The notes under the pieces are model-generated. The model did no database searches, was not told the DNA's origin, and saw only the letters and a program-made list of their open reading frames with translations. Position numbers and translations under genes: made by a program. A DNA stretch of 64,000 nucleotides. Source: Demequina globuliformis. GTDB lineage: Bacteria; Actinomycetota; Actinomycetes; Actinomycetales; Demequinaceae. Each line of letters opens with the position of its first letter. Within the stretch, counting starts at the first letter, position 1. The DNA is taken from positions 124,001-188,000 of the forward strand of contig NZ_BBRG01000001.1 of the NCBI RefSeq assembly GCF_000975155.1, in the 5' to 3' direction. This document shows, piece after piece, positions 34,583-44,721 of this stretch.

Positions 34583-34726
34583 CGTTATCCCCTCTGGGCA
34601 CTGAGGGTACACTCTCCCGCCCCGCGTGCCGCCGCAATCTGGCGCAGCGGTGAGGCTGAGACGCGCCCTTTGCACACGGGCCCGCCGGGGACAACGTCAG
34701 TTCGCTCTCCCACCGCCCGGGTCAAC

Positions 34727-35608
34727 CTAGTTGGCTTGTGCCTGCGCCTCAAGGCCAGGCGCTGTGTCCTTGGGGGCAGTGCCGGAAGGCAAGGTCTTGC
34801 GCATGCGCCCCTCAAGCCAGGTCGCCAAGCGAGACACCGCCATGTTGACGCCGATGTAAATGACGGCCGCCGCGAGCACGAGCGGGACCACGGAACTGTT
34901 GCCAAAGAAGTTGTAGAGGTTCTTGGTGACCGTGAGCAGTTCGACGTACCCGATGATGAAGCCGAGCGAGGTGTCCTTGAGGAGCACAACGATCTGGCTG
35001 ATCAGGGCCGGCAGCATGATGCGGATCGCCTGGGGCAGCTGAATGCGCATCATGGTCTGCAGCGGAGTCAGGCCGATGCTGAGACCAGCTTCCCGCTGAC
35101 CGCTCGGCAGGGCGGCAATACCGGCGCGCAGAATCTCGGCGACGACCGCAGTGTTGTAGACAACGAGGCCGAGCACCACGGCCCACAGGGGCTCGAGGTC
35201 AAGGGCGAGGACGCCAAAATAGATGATGAGCAGGACGGGGATGCCGCGGAACACGTGGGTGAAGCCGTAGGCCGGGTAGCGCACCCACCGCGTGGGTGCC
35301 TGGCGAGCAATAGTCAGTGCCAGGGCGAACACGGCGACAACCGGAACCGCGATCACGACCGCCTTCATGGTGCCGAGGATCAGGCCATCCCACAGGAGGC
35401 GCTCCCACACCTCGAGGCCGGAGAAGCCCTTGTCGCCGGCCCACAGCACCTGCCACCGGTCGTTGAACAGACCACGGCTGGCGGCGTCGATGACGAACCA
35501 CACAATCGCGCCAACGATGACGACGGTGAAAATGATGTTGAGCCACAGGTCCCGGCGGATCGCCTTGGGACCGGGGATGTCATAGAGGACTTGCTGCTTC
35601 TCGCTCAT
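34727..35608 (-). CDS. gluD: Glutamate-type ABC transporter permease (GluD-like)
   Basis: A 293-residue inner-membrane permease of the HisM/GlnP class with about five helices and a long cytosolic start. The coupling EAA-like loop is EILRAGIAALPSGQREAGLSIGL in outline (EILRAGIAALPSGQ then REAGLSIGL). It overlaps the other permease by 4 bp, so the two form a heterodimer. In Corynebacterium gluABCD the same gene order is found. The C-terminal 40 residues are hydrophilic. Confidence 0.92.
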   Translation of the reverse strand: MSEKQQVLYDIPGPKAIRRDLWLNIIFTVVIVGAIVWFVIDAASRGLFNDRWQVLWAGDKGFSGLEVWERLLWDGLILGTMKAVVIAVPVVAVFALALTIARQAPTRWVRYPAYGFTHVFRGIPVLLIIYFGVLALDLEPLWAVVLGLVVYNTAVVAEILRAGIAALPSGQREAGLSIGLTPLQTMMRIQLPQAIRIMLPALISQIVVLLKDTSLGFIIGYVELLTVTKNLYNFFGNSSVVPLVLAAAVIYIGVNMAVSRLATWLEGRMRKTLPSGTAPKDTAPGLEAQAQAN

Positions 35609-36258
35609 CGGGCCACCGCCACCTTCGACTCGAGATTCTCTGCCGCGATCGACAACGGCAGCGTCATGATCAGGTAGGCGATGCCGACTCCAGCGAAGAT
35701 GCCCACCACGTCACCGGGGTTGCCATTCGAGAGTCGGTTCGCAATCGCGACCAACTCCGTGGTCGCAAAGCCTGCCGCGACGGACGTGTTCTTGATGTGG
35801 GCGATATACACATTGATGAGTGGCGGGATTACCGACCGGAACGCCTGCGGGAGCACTACATTCGTGAGCGTCTGCACAAAGGTGAGACCCACGGCACGCG
35901 CGGCCTCCGCCTGGCCCACACCCACCGAGTTGATGCCTGACCGGATTGCCTCACACACGAAGGTGGCCGTGTACAGCGACATCGACAAAATAGCCATGGG
36001 GATACCCAGCGGTACGACCAGGCCGAGAAGCTGGGGAATCGCGTTCAGCATGAACAGGAACAGGAGCGTCAACGGCGTGTTGCGGATGATGTTGACGTAC
36101 GCGCTGGAGAACACCCGCAGCGGACCCACGGGTGAGACCCGGAAGGCCGCGAGCAGTACTCCCCAAATGAAGGACAACACCCCGGCCGCGAAAGCGATCC
36201 ACAGTGTCGTCACGAAGGCGCGCCATAGTAGATCGAAGTTTTCGATCAAGGCTCCCAT
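35605..36258 (-). CDS. gluC: Glutamate-type ABC transporter permease (GluC-like)
   Basis: A 217-residue membrane permease with five predicted helices. The coupling loop toward the ATPase is AIRSGINSVGVGQAEAARAVGL in outline (AIRSGINSVG then QAEAARAVGL). It begins 75 bp after the first binding-protein gene and overlaps the second permease by 4 bp. Together with the ATPase at 37266-38036 it forms the transport core. The substrate, glutamate or a related amino acid, is inferred from family and gene order. Confidence 0.92.
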   Translation of the reverse strand: MGALIENFDLLWRAFVTTLWIAFAAGVLSFIWGVLLAAFRVSPVGPLRVFSSAYVNIIRNTPLTLLFLFMLNAIPQLLGLVVPLGIPMAILSMSLYTATFVCEAIRSGINSVGVGQAEAARAVGLTFVQTLTNVVLPQAFRSVIPPLINVYIAHIKNTSVAAGFATTELVAIANRLSNGNPGDVVGIFAGVGIAYLIMTLPLSIAAENLESKVAVAR

Positions 36259-36333
36259 GCGGTATTCCCCTGACTACATGCGGGTGTGTCCCGGCGCTTG
36301 ATCGCACCGGGACACACCCGACGATGCGTGTAA

Positions 36334-37209
36334 CTAGCTGTTCTCGTAACGGTCGACGGTGGGAACCTCAGGCTCCGGCAGCACGGTTCCAGCCGAGCCA
36401 TCAGCGTTCCAGGCGTCCAGCCAGCGGCCGTCCTCGAAGATCTCCTCGAGCACGTCGTTGATCCAGTCGCGGAACTCGTCATCCTCGCGAGCCAGGCCAA
36501 TGCCGTAGGGCTCCTCGGTGAAGGGCTCACCGGCGATGGCGAACTCGCCGTCGGAGTCGTCGACGTAGCCGGCGAGAATCACGTTGTCGGTGGTGACGAC
36601 GTCAACCTGACCGTTGCGCAGGGGCTCGAGGCAGTCGGTGTAGGCACCAAAGAGCACCAGGTTCGCCTCGGGATAGTTGTCCGCGATGTTAGCCGCGGGC
36701 GTCGAGCCCTCGACCGAGCAGACGTTCTTGCCGCTGAGGTCGTCCGGCCCGGCGATGTCAGTGTTGTCGGCTAGCACCATGAGCGACTGACCCGCGTTGT
36801 AGTAAGGCCCTGCGAACGAGACCTTTTCCTTGCGCTCGTCGTTAATGGTGTAGGTCGCGACCACGAGGTCAACCTGACCACCCTCGATGAAGGGCTCGCG
36901 GTTGGCGGACACCGTCTCCACCCAGTTGATGTTGTCAGCGGAAATACCCAGCTCTTCCGCAATGATGGTGCCAATGTTGACGTCGAAGCCGACGGGAGCG
37001 CCGTCGGGTCCCACGAGGCCGAACAACGGCTGGTCAAACTTGGTGCCGATGGTGATCGAGCCGGCGTCCGACAGCTCAGCCATGGTCGAGCCCTCGGCGA
37101 AGTCGCCCGCGGACGCCTCCTCCGAGGATCCCCCGTCGTCGGAGCTGCAGGCGGACAGTGCGAGCACTGCTGCGGCACCCAGTGCCGCCACCTTGGTCTT
37201 CGTGAACAT
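36334..37209 (-). CDS. gluB: Glutamate-binding lipoprotein of ABC transporter (GluB-like)
   Basis: A 291-residue family 3 solute-binding protein. Its signal ends in the lipobox LSAC with Cys21, followed by an acidic Ser/Asp/Glu linker typical of surface lipoproteins. The binding core has TIGTKFDQPLFG, GFDVNIGTIIAEELG and LVVATYTINDERKEKVSFAGPYY. The ATG at 37207-37209 follows GAGGAG. It is 56 bp after the ATPase gene and upstream of both permeases, so it is the primary binding protein of this importer. Confidence 0.94.
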   Translation of the reverse strand: MFTKTKVAALGAAAVLALSACSSDDGGSSEEASAGDFAEGSTMAELSDAGSITIGTKFDQPLFGLVGPDGAPVGFDVNIGTIIAEELGISADNINWVETVSANREPFIEGGQVDLVVATYTINDERKEKVSFAGPYYNAGQSLMVLADNTDIAGPDDLSGKNVCSVEGSTPAANIADNYPEANLVLFGAYTDCLEPLRNGQVDVVTTDNVILAGYVDDSDGEFAIAGEPFTEEPYGIGLAREDDEFRDWINDVLEEIFEDGRWLDAWNADGSAGTVLPEPEVPTVDRYENS

Positions 37210-37265
37210 GTGGTGTTCTCCTCTCATCAGCTGCGGGCGGGTAGCCCGCAACAGTTGTTGACGCG

Positions 37266-38036
37266 TCAGTGCGTCAAAATCTTGGACAGGAAGTCCTGTG
37301 CGCGTGCGCTCTGCGGGTTGGTGAAGAACTCCTCAGGAGTGTTCTCCTCCTGAATCCTTCCGTCCGCCATGAAGACCACTCGGTTGGCGGCCTTGCGCGC
37401 GAACCCCATCTCGTGAGTCACGACAATCATCGTCATGCCTTCTTTTGCGAGGTCCGTCATCACGTCGAGGACTTCATTGATCATCTCGGGGTCAAGTGCG
37501 GACGTGGGCTCATCGAACAGCATCACCTTGGGGTGCATGGCGAGCGACCGAGCGATCGCGACGCGCTGCTGCTGACCACCTGACAGTTGCGCGGGGTACT
37601 TCTGGGCTTGGTTGGCGACGCCCACGCGCTCCAGCAGCTCCATCGCCTCCGCCTCGGCCTTCTTCTTTGACAGCTTGCGCACCTTGATGGGGCCTAGCGT
37701 GACGTTCTCGAGGATGGTCTTGTGCGCGAAGAGATTGAACGACTGAAAAACCATGCCGACGTCGGCACGGAGTTTGGCGAGCGGCTTGCCCTCCGCGGCC
37801 AGCGGCTGGCCATCGATCTCAATGAGGCCATCGTCAATGGACTCAAGGCGGTTGATGGCACGGCACAGCGTCGATTTGCCGGAGCCTGACGGCCCAATGA
37901 CCACCACAACCTCACCGCGCTCGACGGTCATGTTGATGTCATTGAGGACGTGCAAGTCCCCAAAGTGCTTGTTCACTTGCTCCAGCCTGACGAGCGTCTG
38001 TGTCCCGCCGGCCGTTCCGTTCAAGGAGACGTCCAT
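37266..38036 (-). CDS. gluA: Amino acid ABC transporter ATP-binding protein (GluA-like)
   Basis: A 256-residue ATPase of the polar amino acid uptake family. Walker [10 protein letters not shown] (about 53-61), Q-loop MVFQSFNLF, signature [12 protein letters not shown], Walker [14 protein letters not shown] and H-loop VTHEMGFA are all intact. It is the first gene of gluA-gluB-gluC-gluD and has a plausible promoter directly upstream. A second binding-protein gene ends the cluster. Confidence 0.96.
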   Translation of the reverse strand: MDVSLNGTAGGTQTLVRLEQVNKHFGDLHVLNDINMTVERGEVVVVIGPSGSGKSTLCRAINRLESIDDGLIEIDGQPLAAEGKPLAKLRADVGMVFQSFNLFAHKTILENVTLGPIKVRKLSKKKAEAEAMELLERVGVANQAQKYPAQLSGGQQQRVAIARSLAMHPKVMLFDEPTSALDPEMINEVLDVMTDLAKEGMTMIVVTHEMGFARKAANRVVFMADGRIQEENTPEEFFTNPQSARAQDFLSKILTH

Positions 38037-38067
38037 CCTGTGACCTTAGCGGCAAAGCAGGACCTAA

Positions 38068-38096
38068 GACCTACTTTCACGCTCCGGTTTAATCAA
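38068..38096 (-). promoter_or_regulatory. Candidate promoter of the glutamate transporter operon
   Basis: On the minus strand TTGATT (38091-38096) and TAGGTC (38068-38073) are separated by 17 bp. The -35 overlaps the last codons of ribF. Transcription would start near 38061 and leave about 25 nt before gluA. Confidence 0.42.
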
Positions 38097-39072
38097 GATG
38101 TAACACGTCGCGGCACCAGGCAACATCAGCACCCAAAGCGTCAATGAGCGCCTCGACGGAACCGAAGTCGAGCATCGGCCGGCGCCACTGCACCAAATCA
38201 AAGGCCACCTCGGCGTCATACAGATCGAGGCCCTTACGGTCCATAGCAAAGCCCTCCACGCGCAGCGTGCCGCCACCAACGGTGTAGTTGATGCCGATGC
38301 TGATGGCCGCTGGCATCCGGTCCCCCACCAGCCCCACCGCGGCCCCGTTGCCGCGCGCGTCGAGCACCTCGAGGTAACCCGCGTACACGCCATGACGCGG
38401 AATCATGCCGCCCGTGACGCCCAGGTTCGCCGTGGGAAAGCCAATCTCCCGGCCCAACTTGTCACCGTGCTCCACGACCCCCCGGAGGCGGTGTGGCCTA
38501 CCAAGAATCTCCGCGGCCTCCACCATGCGACCGTTGTCGACGAGGTCCCGCACCCAGGTCGAGGACCAGCGCCGACCCGCCTCAGACACCGCGCACGCAT
38601 CCGAGATCACGTCCGTCTCGAAGCCCATGGTCGAGCCCAAGGCGCGCATGGTGTCCACGTCACCCGCGTTGCCGCGGCCGAACTTGGTGTCCTGACCCAC
38701 CACCACGGTCTTGGCGTGCAGCCCATCCACCAGCCACCGGCGCACAAACTCTTGCGGAGTCTGTTGCGCAAATTCCAGGGTGTACTCCACGACCAGCACT
38801 GCATCCAGTCCGGTCGCAGCCAACCGGTCCAACTTGTCGTCGAGCCCAGTGATCAGCACGGGCGGGTGCGCAGGGTCGTGGATGGCTTTGGGGTGCGGTT
38901 CGAACGTCATCGCGACCGCGAGCTGCTCCCGCTCGCGCGCATCTGCGACCATTCGCGACAACACCGCCTGGTGCCCCAGATGGACGCCGTCGAAGTTGCC
39001 GATCGTCACGGCGGTGTCACCCAGGTCCGAGGGGATGTCCGCCAACGCGCGCCAGATATGCATGGCGACCAT
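38089..39072 (-). CDS. ribF: Bifunctional riboflavin kinase/FAD synthetase
   Basis: RibF makes FMN from riboflavin and then FAD. The 327-residue protein has the N-terminal nucleotidyltransferase domain with GNFDGVHLGHQAVL (HxGH type, about 24-37) and the C-terminal riboflavin kinase domain with GREIGFPTANL and GVYAGY. An internal ATG at 39063 is an alternative start. It ends the rimP-nusA-infB-truB-ribF operon, 43 bp after truB. Confidence 0.95.
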   Translation of the reverse strand: MVAMHIWRALADIPSDLGDTAVTIGNFDGVHLGHQAVLSRMVADAREREQLAVAMTFEPHPKAIHDPAHPPVLITGLDDKLDRLAATGLDAVLVVEYTLEFAQQTPQEFVRRWLVDGLHAKTVVVGQDTKFGRGNAGDVDTMRALGSTMGFETDVISDACAVSEAGRRWSSTWVRDLVDNGRMVEAAEILGRPHRLRGVVEHGDKLGREIGFPTANLGVTGGMIPRHGVYAGYLEVLDARGNGAAVGLVGDRMPAAISIGINYTVGGGTLRVEGFAMDRKGLDLYDAEVAFDLVQWRRPMLDFGSVEALIDALGADVAWCRDVLHLD

Positions 39073-39115
39073 TGTGCCTGACCCTCGTCACCCCGAAGGC
39101 GACGCGGGTTGAGCC

Positions 39116-40042
39116 TTACGCCTGCGAGGGCTTGAAGACCAGCTCAGGCTTGATGCGGCCGTCCACCTGGCGCACGATCGCGATCAACTCACCCTGGGGG
39201 TCAATGCCGGCGAGCGGCCCGTCCCAGCGGAAGTCCTCGGTGTCGTCGAACTGCTGGCCAAAGCCCAACGTGCGCGCTTCGCGGTCCGTCAGCGCGCGCA
39301 CGGGCAGAATGTCAGCGCCCGCGGCACCGAGCGGCAACCGAGGCACCTCTCCCCCGGCATCGACCACCGCACCCAACTGATCAAGCGTCATGGCATCGGC
39401 GACCTCAAAGTCGCCCACATTGAGGCGACGCAGGGCGGTGAGGTGGCCGCCAACGCCCAACGCAGCGCCCAGGTCACGGGCCAACGCGCGCACGTAGGTG
39501 CCTGATGACACCTCGACACGCACGTCGAGGTCAATGAAGGTGCCCTCCCGACGGGCCCGGGTGACGGCGAACTCGTGCACCGTCACTGGGCGCGGAGGGA
39601 TCTCGACATCTTCGCCGTCGCGCACCCGCTTGTAGGCGCGCTCGCCCTTGATCTTGATCGCGCTCACCGCGCTGGGGACCTGCTGAATGTCACCAGTGAG
39701 CGTGGTGATTGCCGCGGCGATGTCCGCCTGCGTGACCCCAGCGGTGTCACTGGTGTCGACAACGTCGCCTTCGGCGTCGTCCGTCACGGTGGTTTGGCCT
39801 AGCCGCATGGTGGCGGTGTAGGTCTTGTCGTGGCCCACCACGTAGGTGAGCAATTTGGTGGCTTTGCCGATGCCGATCACCAACAGGCCAGTGGCCATGG
39901 GATCGAGAGTGCCGGCATGACCGACCTTGCGGGTGCCGGCCAGGCGGCGCATGCGGCCGACGACGTCATGCGACGTCCAGCCCGCCGGCTTGTCCACCAG
40001 GACAATGCCGGGAACGGGCTCGTCCTTAGCGCCCTTCGCCAT
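39116..40042 (-). CDS. truB: tRNA pseudouridine-55 synthase
   Basis: TruB isomerises U55 in the T loop of tRNA. The 308-residue protein has the catalytic Asp47 in GHAGTLDPMATG and the KPAGWTSHDVV segment (18-28). The start at 40040-40042 overlaps the rbfA stop by 17 bp; a longer frame would run through most of rbfA. The C-terminal PUA-like region ends with VFKPSQA. Confidence 0.96.
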   Translation of the reverse strand: MAKGAKDEPVPGIVLVDKPAGWTSHDVVGRMRRLAGTRKVGHAGTLDPMATGLLVIGIGKATKLLTYVVGHDKTYTATMRLGQTTVTDDAEGDVVDTSDTAGVTQADIAAAITTLTGDIQQVPSAVSAIKIKGERAYKRVRDGEDVEIPPRPVTVHEFAVTRARREGTFIDLDVRVEVSSGTYVRALARDLGAALGVGGHLTALRRLNVGDFEVADAMTLDQLGAVVDAGGEVPRLPLGAAGADILPVRALTDREARTLGFGQQFDDTEDFRWDGPLAGIDPQGELIAIVRQVDGRIKPELVFKPSQA

Positions 40043-40472
40043 CGTCGTCGGCATCGCCCTTGTGGCGGTACGGGTCCTCGTCGCCCGCATAGCGCGCGTT
40101 CTCACGCAACTTGCGGAGTTCCTCATCCCGCTGATGAGCCTCGTGGAGTGCCTTGTCCAACGTCGCGGCCGTCTCAGGGACAGCGTCGAGGTGGAACTCG
40201 AGGGTGGGCGTGAGCCGGATGCCCAGCTCACGACCCACCAGCGAGCGCAGTCGGCCCTTGGCGGAGGCGAGGGCGGCGGCCGTTCCCGCACGCTCCTCTT
40301 CCCCGCCGTAGACCGTGTAGAACACGGACGCCTGCTGGAGGTCGCCGGTGACGCGAACGTCCGTCACCGTGACGAAACCCAGTCGTGGATCCTTGATTTC
40401 TGTCTCAAGCGCGCGAGCGACCAACTTCTTGATGGTCCCCGCGAGCTTGAGCGCCCGTGCACTGTCTGCCAT
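40026..40472 (-). CDS. rbfA: Ribosome-binding factor A
   Basis: RbfA is a KH-fold cold-response factor that helps mature the 16S rRNA 5' end in the 30S subunit. The 148-residue protein has the usual RALKLAGTIKKLVARALETE start (in outline), the KDPRLGFVTVTDVRV segment and LRLTPTLEFHLD-like GIRLTPTLEF. The last 30 residues are Asp/Gly-rich and extended. Its ATG overlaps the infB stop by one base. Confidence 0.96.
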   Translation of the reverse strand: MADSARALKLAGTIKKLVARALETEIKDPRLGFVTVTDVRVTGDLQQASVFYTVYGGEEERAGTAAALASAKGRLRSLVGRELGIRLTPTLEFHLDAVPETAATLDKALHEAHQRDEELRKLRENARYAGDEDPYRHKGDADDDGEGR

Positions 40473-43189
40473 TAGTTCCTCGGAATCTCGACCATCTCGA
40501 AGGTCTCGATGATGTCGCCCACCTGAATGTCGTTGAACTTACCCAGGCCAATACCGCACTCGTAGCCGTCCTTGACCTCGGTGACGTCGTCCTTGAAACG
40601 ACGCAGCGTGTCGATCGTGGGCTCGCCGATGACGACGCCCTCGCGGACCACCTTGGCCTTGGCGTTGCGGTTGATCTTGCCCGAACGCACCAAGCAACCG
40701 GCGATGTTTCCGAACTTGGAGGAACGGAAGATCTCCTGGATCTCGGCAGCACCGACCTGCTTCTCCTCGAACTCGGGCTTGAGCATGCCCTTGAGCGAAG
40801 CTTCGATGTCCTCGATCGCACGGTAGATGACCGAGTAGAAGCGCATGTCGACGCCCTCGCGGTCCGCCAGCTCCTGCACGCGCTCGGCAGGGCGAACGTT
40901 GAAGCCCAGGATGATCGCGTTGTCGACCGTCGCCAGGTTCACGTCGTTCTGCGTCACAGCACCCACACCACGGTGGATGATGCGCAGGTCAACCTCGTCG
41001 CCGACGTCGATCTGGAGCAACGCGTCTTCAAGCGCCTCGACGGCACCGGAGACGTCACCCTTCACGATCAGGTTCAGGGTGTCGACCTTGCCGTCCTCGA
41101 TGGCCTTGTTGAGGTCCTCGAGGCTGATGCGCTTGCGACGCTTCGCCAGCTGTGCGGCACGCTGCGCGGCCTCACGCTTTTCGGCAATCTGGCGTGCAGT
41201 GCGGTCATCCTCGGCCACCAGGAAGGTGTCGCCGGCTCCTGGCACGGAGGTCAGACCGATCACCAGCACGGGACGCGCAGGCGTGGCCTCGTCGACGGGC
41301 TTGTCGTGCTCATCGAACATTGCACGGACGCGGCCGTATGCCGTTCCCGCGACAATCGAGTCGCCGACGCGCAAGGTGCCGGAGTTCACCAACACCGTTG
41401 CCACCGCACCACGTCCCTTGTCCAGGTGCGCTTCGACGGCCACACCGCGAGCGTCCTTGTCGGGGTTCGCGCGCAGTTCCAGGCCGGCGTCTGCGGTGAG
41501 CAGCACCGCCTCGAGCAGCGAGTCGATGTTCAGTCCGTCACGCGCAGAGACCTCGACGAACATGGTGTCGCCGCCCCAGTCCTCGGAGACCAGGTTGTAC
41601 TCGGTCAGCTGCTGACGGATCTTGTCCGGGTTCGCGCCTTCCTTGTCGATCTTGTTGATCGCGACCACGATCGGCACGTTCGCCGCTTGGGCGTGGTTAA
41701 GCGCCTCGATGGTCTGAGGCATCACGCCGTCGTCCGCCGCGACCACAAGGATCGCGATGTCCGTCACCTGTGCACCACGGGCACGCATGGCGGTGAACGC
41801 CTCGTGACCCGGGGTATCGATGAACGTGATCGCACGGGTGACGCCCTCGTGCTCGTGATGCACCTGGTACGCACCGATGTGCTGGGTAATGCCGCCGGCC
41901 TCGCCGGAGATGACATCGGCCTTGCGGATCGAGTCCAGCAGACGGGTCTTACCGTGGTCAACGTGACCCATGACGGTGACGACTGGCGGACGAGCCTCCA
42001 GGACATCGTCGCCCTCTGCCTCGAGTTCAGCCTCGATGTCGAGTCCGAAGTCCTCGAGCAGCTCGCGGTCCTCTTCCTCGGGCGACACGATCTGGACCTT
42101 GTAGCCCAGCTCGGCACCCAGCGCGGCGAAGGTGTCCTCGTCGAGCGACTGCGTGGCCGTGGCCATCTCACCGAGGTGGAAGAGCACGGTCACGAGCGAC
42201 GCGGGGTTCACATCAATCTTGTCCGCGAAGTCCGACAACGTCGCACCGCGGCGCAAGCGAATCAGAGTGTCGCCATCTCCACGGGGAATCTGCACGCCGC
42301 CGATCGCGGGCGCTTGCTGCTGCTCGTACTCGGCCCGCTTTGCGCGCTTGCTCTTGCGCGAACGTGCGGGGCGGCCTCCCTGGCGCCCGAAGGCACCGGC
42401 CGTACCGCCACCGCGACCGCGGCCACCTGCGGCAGGACGGCCACCGGGGCCACCGAAGCCTGGACGACCACCGGGACCACCTGGGCCGCCACCGGGGCGA
42501 CCACCGGGTGCGCCGCCAGGACGGCCGCCGAGGCCACCTGGGGCCTTCTGCGGCATCTGGCCTGGCGTAGGACGGGGGCCACGGCCACCAGGACCGCCTG
42601 CGCCACCGGGCCCACGGCCGCCTGCGCCGCCTGGACCACCTGCGCCGCCTGGACGCGGGCCAGGGCGGTTGGTCTGGAACGGGTTGTTGCCGCCTGGACG
42701 CGGACGCGGGCGGGGGCCTGCGGTGCGGTCCGAGAACGGGTTGTTGCCGCCTGGCCGAGGCCGTGGCTTGGGCATGTCAGCCGGCGACGGCGCGCCGGGC
42801 TTGGGGGCCGCAGGCTTCGAGGACTGGGTCTCCGCTGGAGCCTCGGGTGCCGCTTCTGCGGGGGCCGATGCTGCGGGGGCCTGAGGCGCGGGCGCCTCCT
42901 GAGCGGCTTCCGGCTCAGGGGCAGGCTCGGGAGCCTTCTTGGGACCCGGCTTGGGGCCGGGCTTGGGCGCCACGGGCTTCTTGGCCGGGGCCTTCTTTGC
43001 GGGGGCGGACGACTTTGAGTCGGCCGAGTCAGCGGGCGGGAAGGCTTCACGAGCCTTGCGCACCACGGGCGCTTCGAGCGTCGAGGATGCACCCTTGACG
43101 TACTCGCCCATGTCGTTGAGCTTGGCGATCAGGTCCTTGCTCGGAATACCGAGCTCCTTCGCGATCTCGTGAACGCGGGGCTTTGCCAC
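40472..43189 (-). CDS. infB: Translation initiation factor IF-2
   Basis: IF-2 is the GTPase that places initiator tRNA on the ribosome. The 905-residue protein has an IF2-N helix, a long Pro/Ala/Gly/Arg-rich linker (about 50-290), and the GTPase core with G1 GHVDHGKT (around 410), DTPGHEAF and NKID, then domains II, III and C2. It begins with GTG preceded by CAGGAG. The linker is strongly repetitive (PGG, GRGP runs) and longer than in E. coli, as usual in actinobacteria. Confidence 0.97.
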   Translation of the reverse strand: MAKPRVHEIAKELGIPSKDLIAKLNDMGEYVKGASSTLEAPVVRKAREAFPPADSADSKSSAPAKKAPAKKPVAPKPGPKPGPKKAPEPAPEPEAAQEAPAPQAPAASAPAEAAPEAPAETQSSKPAAPKPGAPSPADMPKPRPRPGGNNPFSDRTAGPRPRPRPGGNNPFQTNRPGPRPGGAGGPGGAGGRGPGGAGGPGGRGPRPTPGQMPQKAPGGLGGRPGGAPGGRPGGGPGGPGGRPGFGGPGGRPAAGGRGRGGGTAGAFGRQGGRPARSRKSKRAKRAEYEQQQAPAIGGVQIPRGDGDTLIRLRRGATLSDFADKIDVNPASLVTVLFHLGEMATATQSLDEDTFAALGAELGYKVQIVSPEEEDRELLEDFGLDIEAELEAEGDDVLEARPPVVTVMGHVDHGKTRLLDSIRKADVISGEAGGITQHIGAYQVHHEHEGVTRAITFIDTPGHEAFTAMRARGAQVTDIAILVVAADDGVMPQTIEALNHAQAANVPIVVAINKIDKEGANPDKIRQQLTEYNLVSEDWGGDTMFVEVSARDGLNIDSLLEAVLLTADAGLELRANPDKDARGVAVEAHLDKGRGAVATVLVNSGTLRVGDSIVAGTAYGRVRAMFDEHDKPVDEATPARPVLVIGLTSVPGAGDTFLVAEDDRTARQIAEKREAAQRAAQLAKRRKRISLEDLNKAIEDGKVDTLNLIVKGDVSGAVEALEDALLQIDVGDEVDLRIIHRGVGAVTQNDVNLATVDNAIILGFNVRPAERVQELADREGVDMRFYSVIYRAIEDIEASLKGMLKPEFEEKQVGAAEIQEIFRSSKFGNIAGCLVRSGKINRNAKAKVVREGVVIGEPTIDTLRRFKDDVTEVKDGYECGIGLGKFNDIQVGDIIETFEMVEIPRN

Positions 43190-43200
43190 AATTCTCCTGT

Positions 43201-43215
43201 CTCGGTCCGACCGAG
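43201..43215 (-). promoter_or_regulatory. Small hairpin in the infB leader
   Basis: CTCGGT and ACCGAG form a 6-bp stem with a 3-nt loop, directly upstream of the CAGGAG ribosome site of infB. It may affect access to the start region. Weak evidence. Confidence 0.35.
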
Positions 43216-43242
43216 GCAGGGGTCGAACCGTCGTTACGGGTG

Positions 43243-43267
43243 GGTACTCATCGTGAGGTACTCATCG
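43243..43267. repeat. 11-bp direct repeat between rnpM and infB
   Basis: GGTACTCATCG occurs at 43243-43253 and again at 43257-43267, a 14-nt period. It lies in the 134-bp gap between rnpM and infB. Confidence 0.7.
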
Positions 43268-43323
43268 GATGGCCATGGGCTTTCATCCCAACTTGTTGAC
43301 GGTCAGTGGGGCGGCGCTGATGT

Positions 43324-43593
43324 TCACGGCACCCGCACCTGCGACGTGTCCGCTCCAGGCGAGCGCAAGGCTCGCCCGATGGCACGTCGCTTCAGCGCGA
43401 GTTCTAGACAGGCCGGCGTGGGGTGCAGCCAAGCACCCCTCCCCGGACTGGTCGCGGCCTCGTCGACAACCACATGGTCGCCGCCGAGAACCAGACGCAT
43501 CAGAACCGACCGAGGCGCCGTGTCCTTGCAGCCGACACAGGTACGCACCGGCTCAGAAGAGCCTGGGGCGGGCGTGCGGGAGCGACCGGACAT
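43324..43593 (-). CDS. rnpM: YlxR/RnpM family RNA-binding protein
   Basis: An 89-residue DUF448 protein. The family signature RTCVGCKDTAPRSVLMRLV (about 17-35) and GRGAWLHPTPACLELALKRRAIGRAL (in outline) are present. In Bacillus the YlxR protein binds RNase P RNA and has been named RnpM. It lies between nusA and infB, the standard location, 59 bp after nusA. The basic C-terminal half fits nucleic acid binding. Confidence 0.93.
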   Translation of the reverse strand: MSGRSRTPAPGSSEPVRTCVGCKDTAPRSVLMRLVLGGDHVVVDEAATSPGRGAWLHPTPACLELALKRRAIGRALRSPGADTSQVRVP

Positions 43594-43652
43594 GGTTTCT
43601 CGGCCCTTCTAGTCTAGCGGGTCACGGCTGGACGCCTAACCGCGGCGTGTTG

Positions 43653-44657
43653 TCAGCGGCGTGCGACCGGGGAATCAGGGTCCTCATCGGAGCGGATGTC
43701 GATGCGCCATCCAGTGAGACGGGCCGCGAGCCGGGCGTTCTGGCCTTCCTTGCCGATGGCCAGCGACAGGTGGAAGTCGGGGACGATCACGCGTGCGGCG
43801 CGCTCGTCCTCGTCCACAACGGTCACGGACACGACCCGCGACGGCGACAAAGCGTTGCCCACAAACACGGCCGGATCCTCGTCCCAGTCGACGATGTCGA
43901 TCTTCTCGCCGTGCAGTTCGCTCATCACGGCGCGCACACGCGAACCCATGGGGCCAATGCAGGCTCCCTTGGGATTGACACCTGGCACCGTCGCGCGGAC
44001 GGCCATCTTGGTCCGGTGGCCCGCCTCACGCGCCAAGGACATGATCTCCACGGTGCCGTCAGCGATTTCTGGCACCTCGAGCTCGAATAGGCGGCGCACC
44101 AGATTGGGGTGCGTGCGCGACAGCGTGATGGAGGGCCCCTTGTTGCCGCGGGACACGTCAAGCACGTACCCGCGCAGACGCTCGCCGTGCGTGTACGTCT
44201 CCGTGGGAACCTGCTCGTGCTGCGGCAGTACCGCCTCGACGTCGCCAATGTCGACGTGCACGTTGCGCGGATCAGCGGCCTGCTGAATCACGCCAGAAAC
44301 GATGGTTCCCGCGCGGTCGGCGTACGTGCCCAAGACCTGATCGTCGCCTGCCTGACGCAGGCGTTGGACGATCACCTGGCGTGCCGTCATGGTCGCGATG
44401 CGCCCAAAGTCCTTGGGGGTGTCGTCGAACTCGGGCATCTCCGAGGGTTCGATCCCCGACTCGGGGTCCGCGTCCTCGCGCGCGAAGATCGTGACCCGGC
44501 CGCTGACCCTATCGACGTGTGCGCGCGCGTTCCGGTATGCGCCCGGCGTCTTGTGGTACGCGGAGAGCAACGCCTGCTCGATCGCGTCGATCAGTACGTT
44601 GAGAGAAATCTCGCGTTCCCGCTCAAGACCCTTCAGGGCCGCCATATCAATGTCCAT
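43653..44657 (-). CDS. nusA: Transcription termination/antitermination factor NusA
   Basis: NusA binds RNA polymerase and nascent RNA to modulate pausing and termination. The 334-residue protein has an N-terminal polymerase-binding domain, an S1 domain and two KH domains (for example [15 protein letters not shown] in KH1). It lacks the acidic repeats of the E. coli protein, which is normal for actinobacteria. It starts with ATG after AGGAGG and follows rimP by 64 bp. Confidence 0.97.
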   Translation of the reverse strand: MDIDMAALKGLEREREISLNVLIDAIEQALLSAYHKTPGAYRNARAHVDRVSGRVTIFAREDADPESGIEPSEMPEFDDTPKDFGRIATMTARQVIVQRLRQAGDDQVLGTYADRAGTIVSGVIQQAADPRNVHVDIGDVEAVLPQHEQVPTETYTHGERLRGYVLDVSRGNKGPSITLSRTHPNLVRRLFELEVPEIADGTVEIMSLAREAGHRTKMAVRATVPGVNPKGACIGPMGSRVRAVMSELHGEKIDIVDWDEDPAVFVGNALSPSRVVSVTVVDEDERAARVIVPDFHLSLAIGKEGQNARLAARLTGWRIDIRSDEDPDSPVARR

Positions 44658-44721
44658 CAGTCCTCCTGCTGGCGTGAGATCGTCACGCGCTCAATGTGTC
44701 GCGGGTCGTGCGCAACGACCG

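Noticed and set aside
42380-42780. Repetitive GC-rich stretch that could look like a CRISPR or satellite
   Set aside because: It encodes the Pro/Gly/Arg-rich linker of IF-2, a normal feature in actinobacteria.
40457-43018. Open frame of about 850 codons antisense to infB
   Set aside because: It mirrors the infB codons in high-GC DNA, has a low-complexity composition and no recognisable domain; infB itself is certain.
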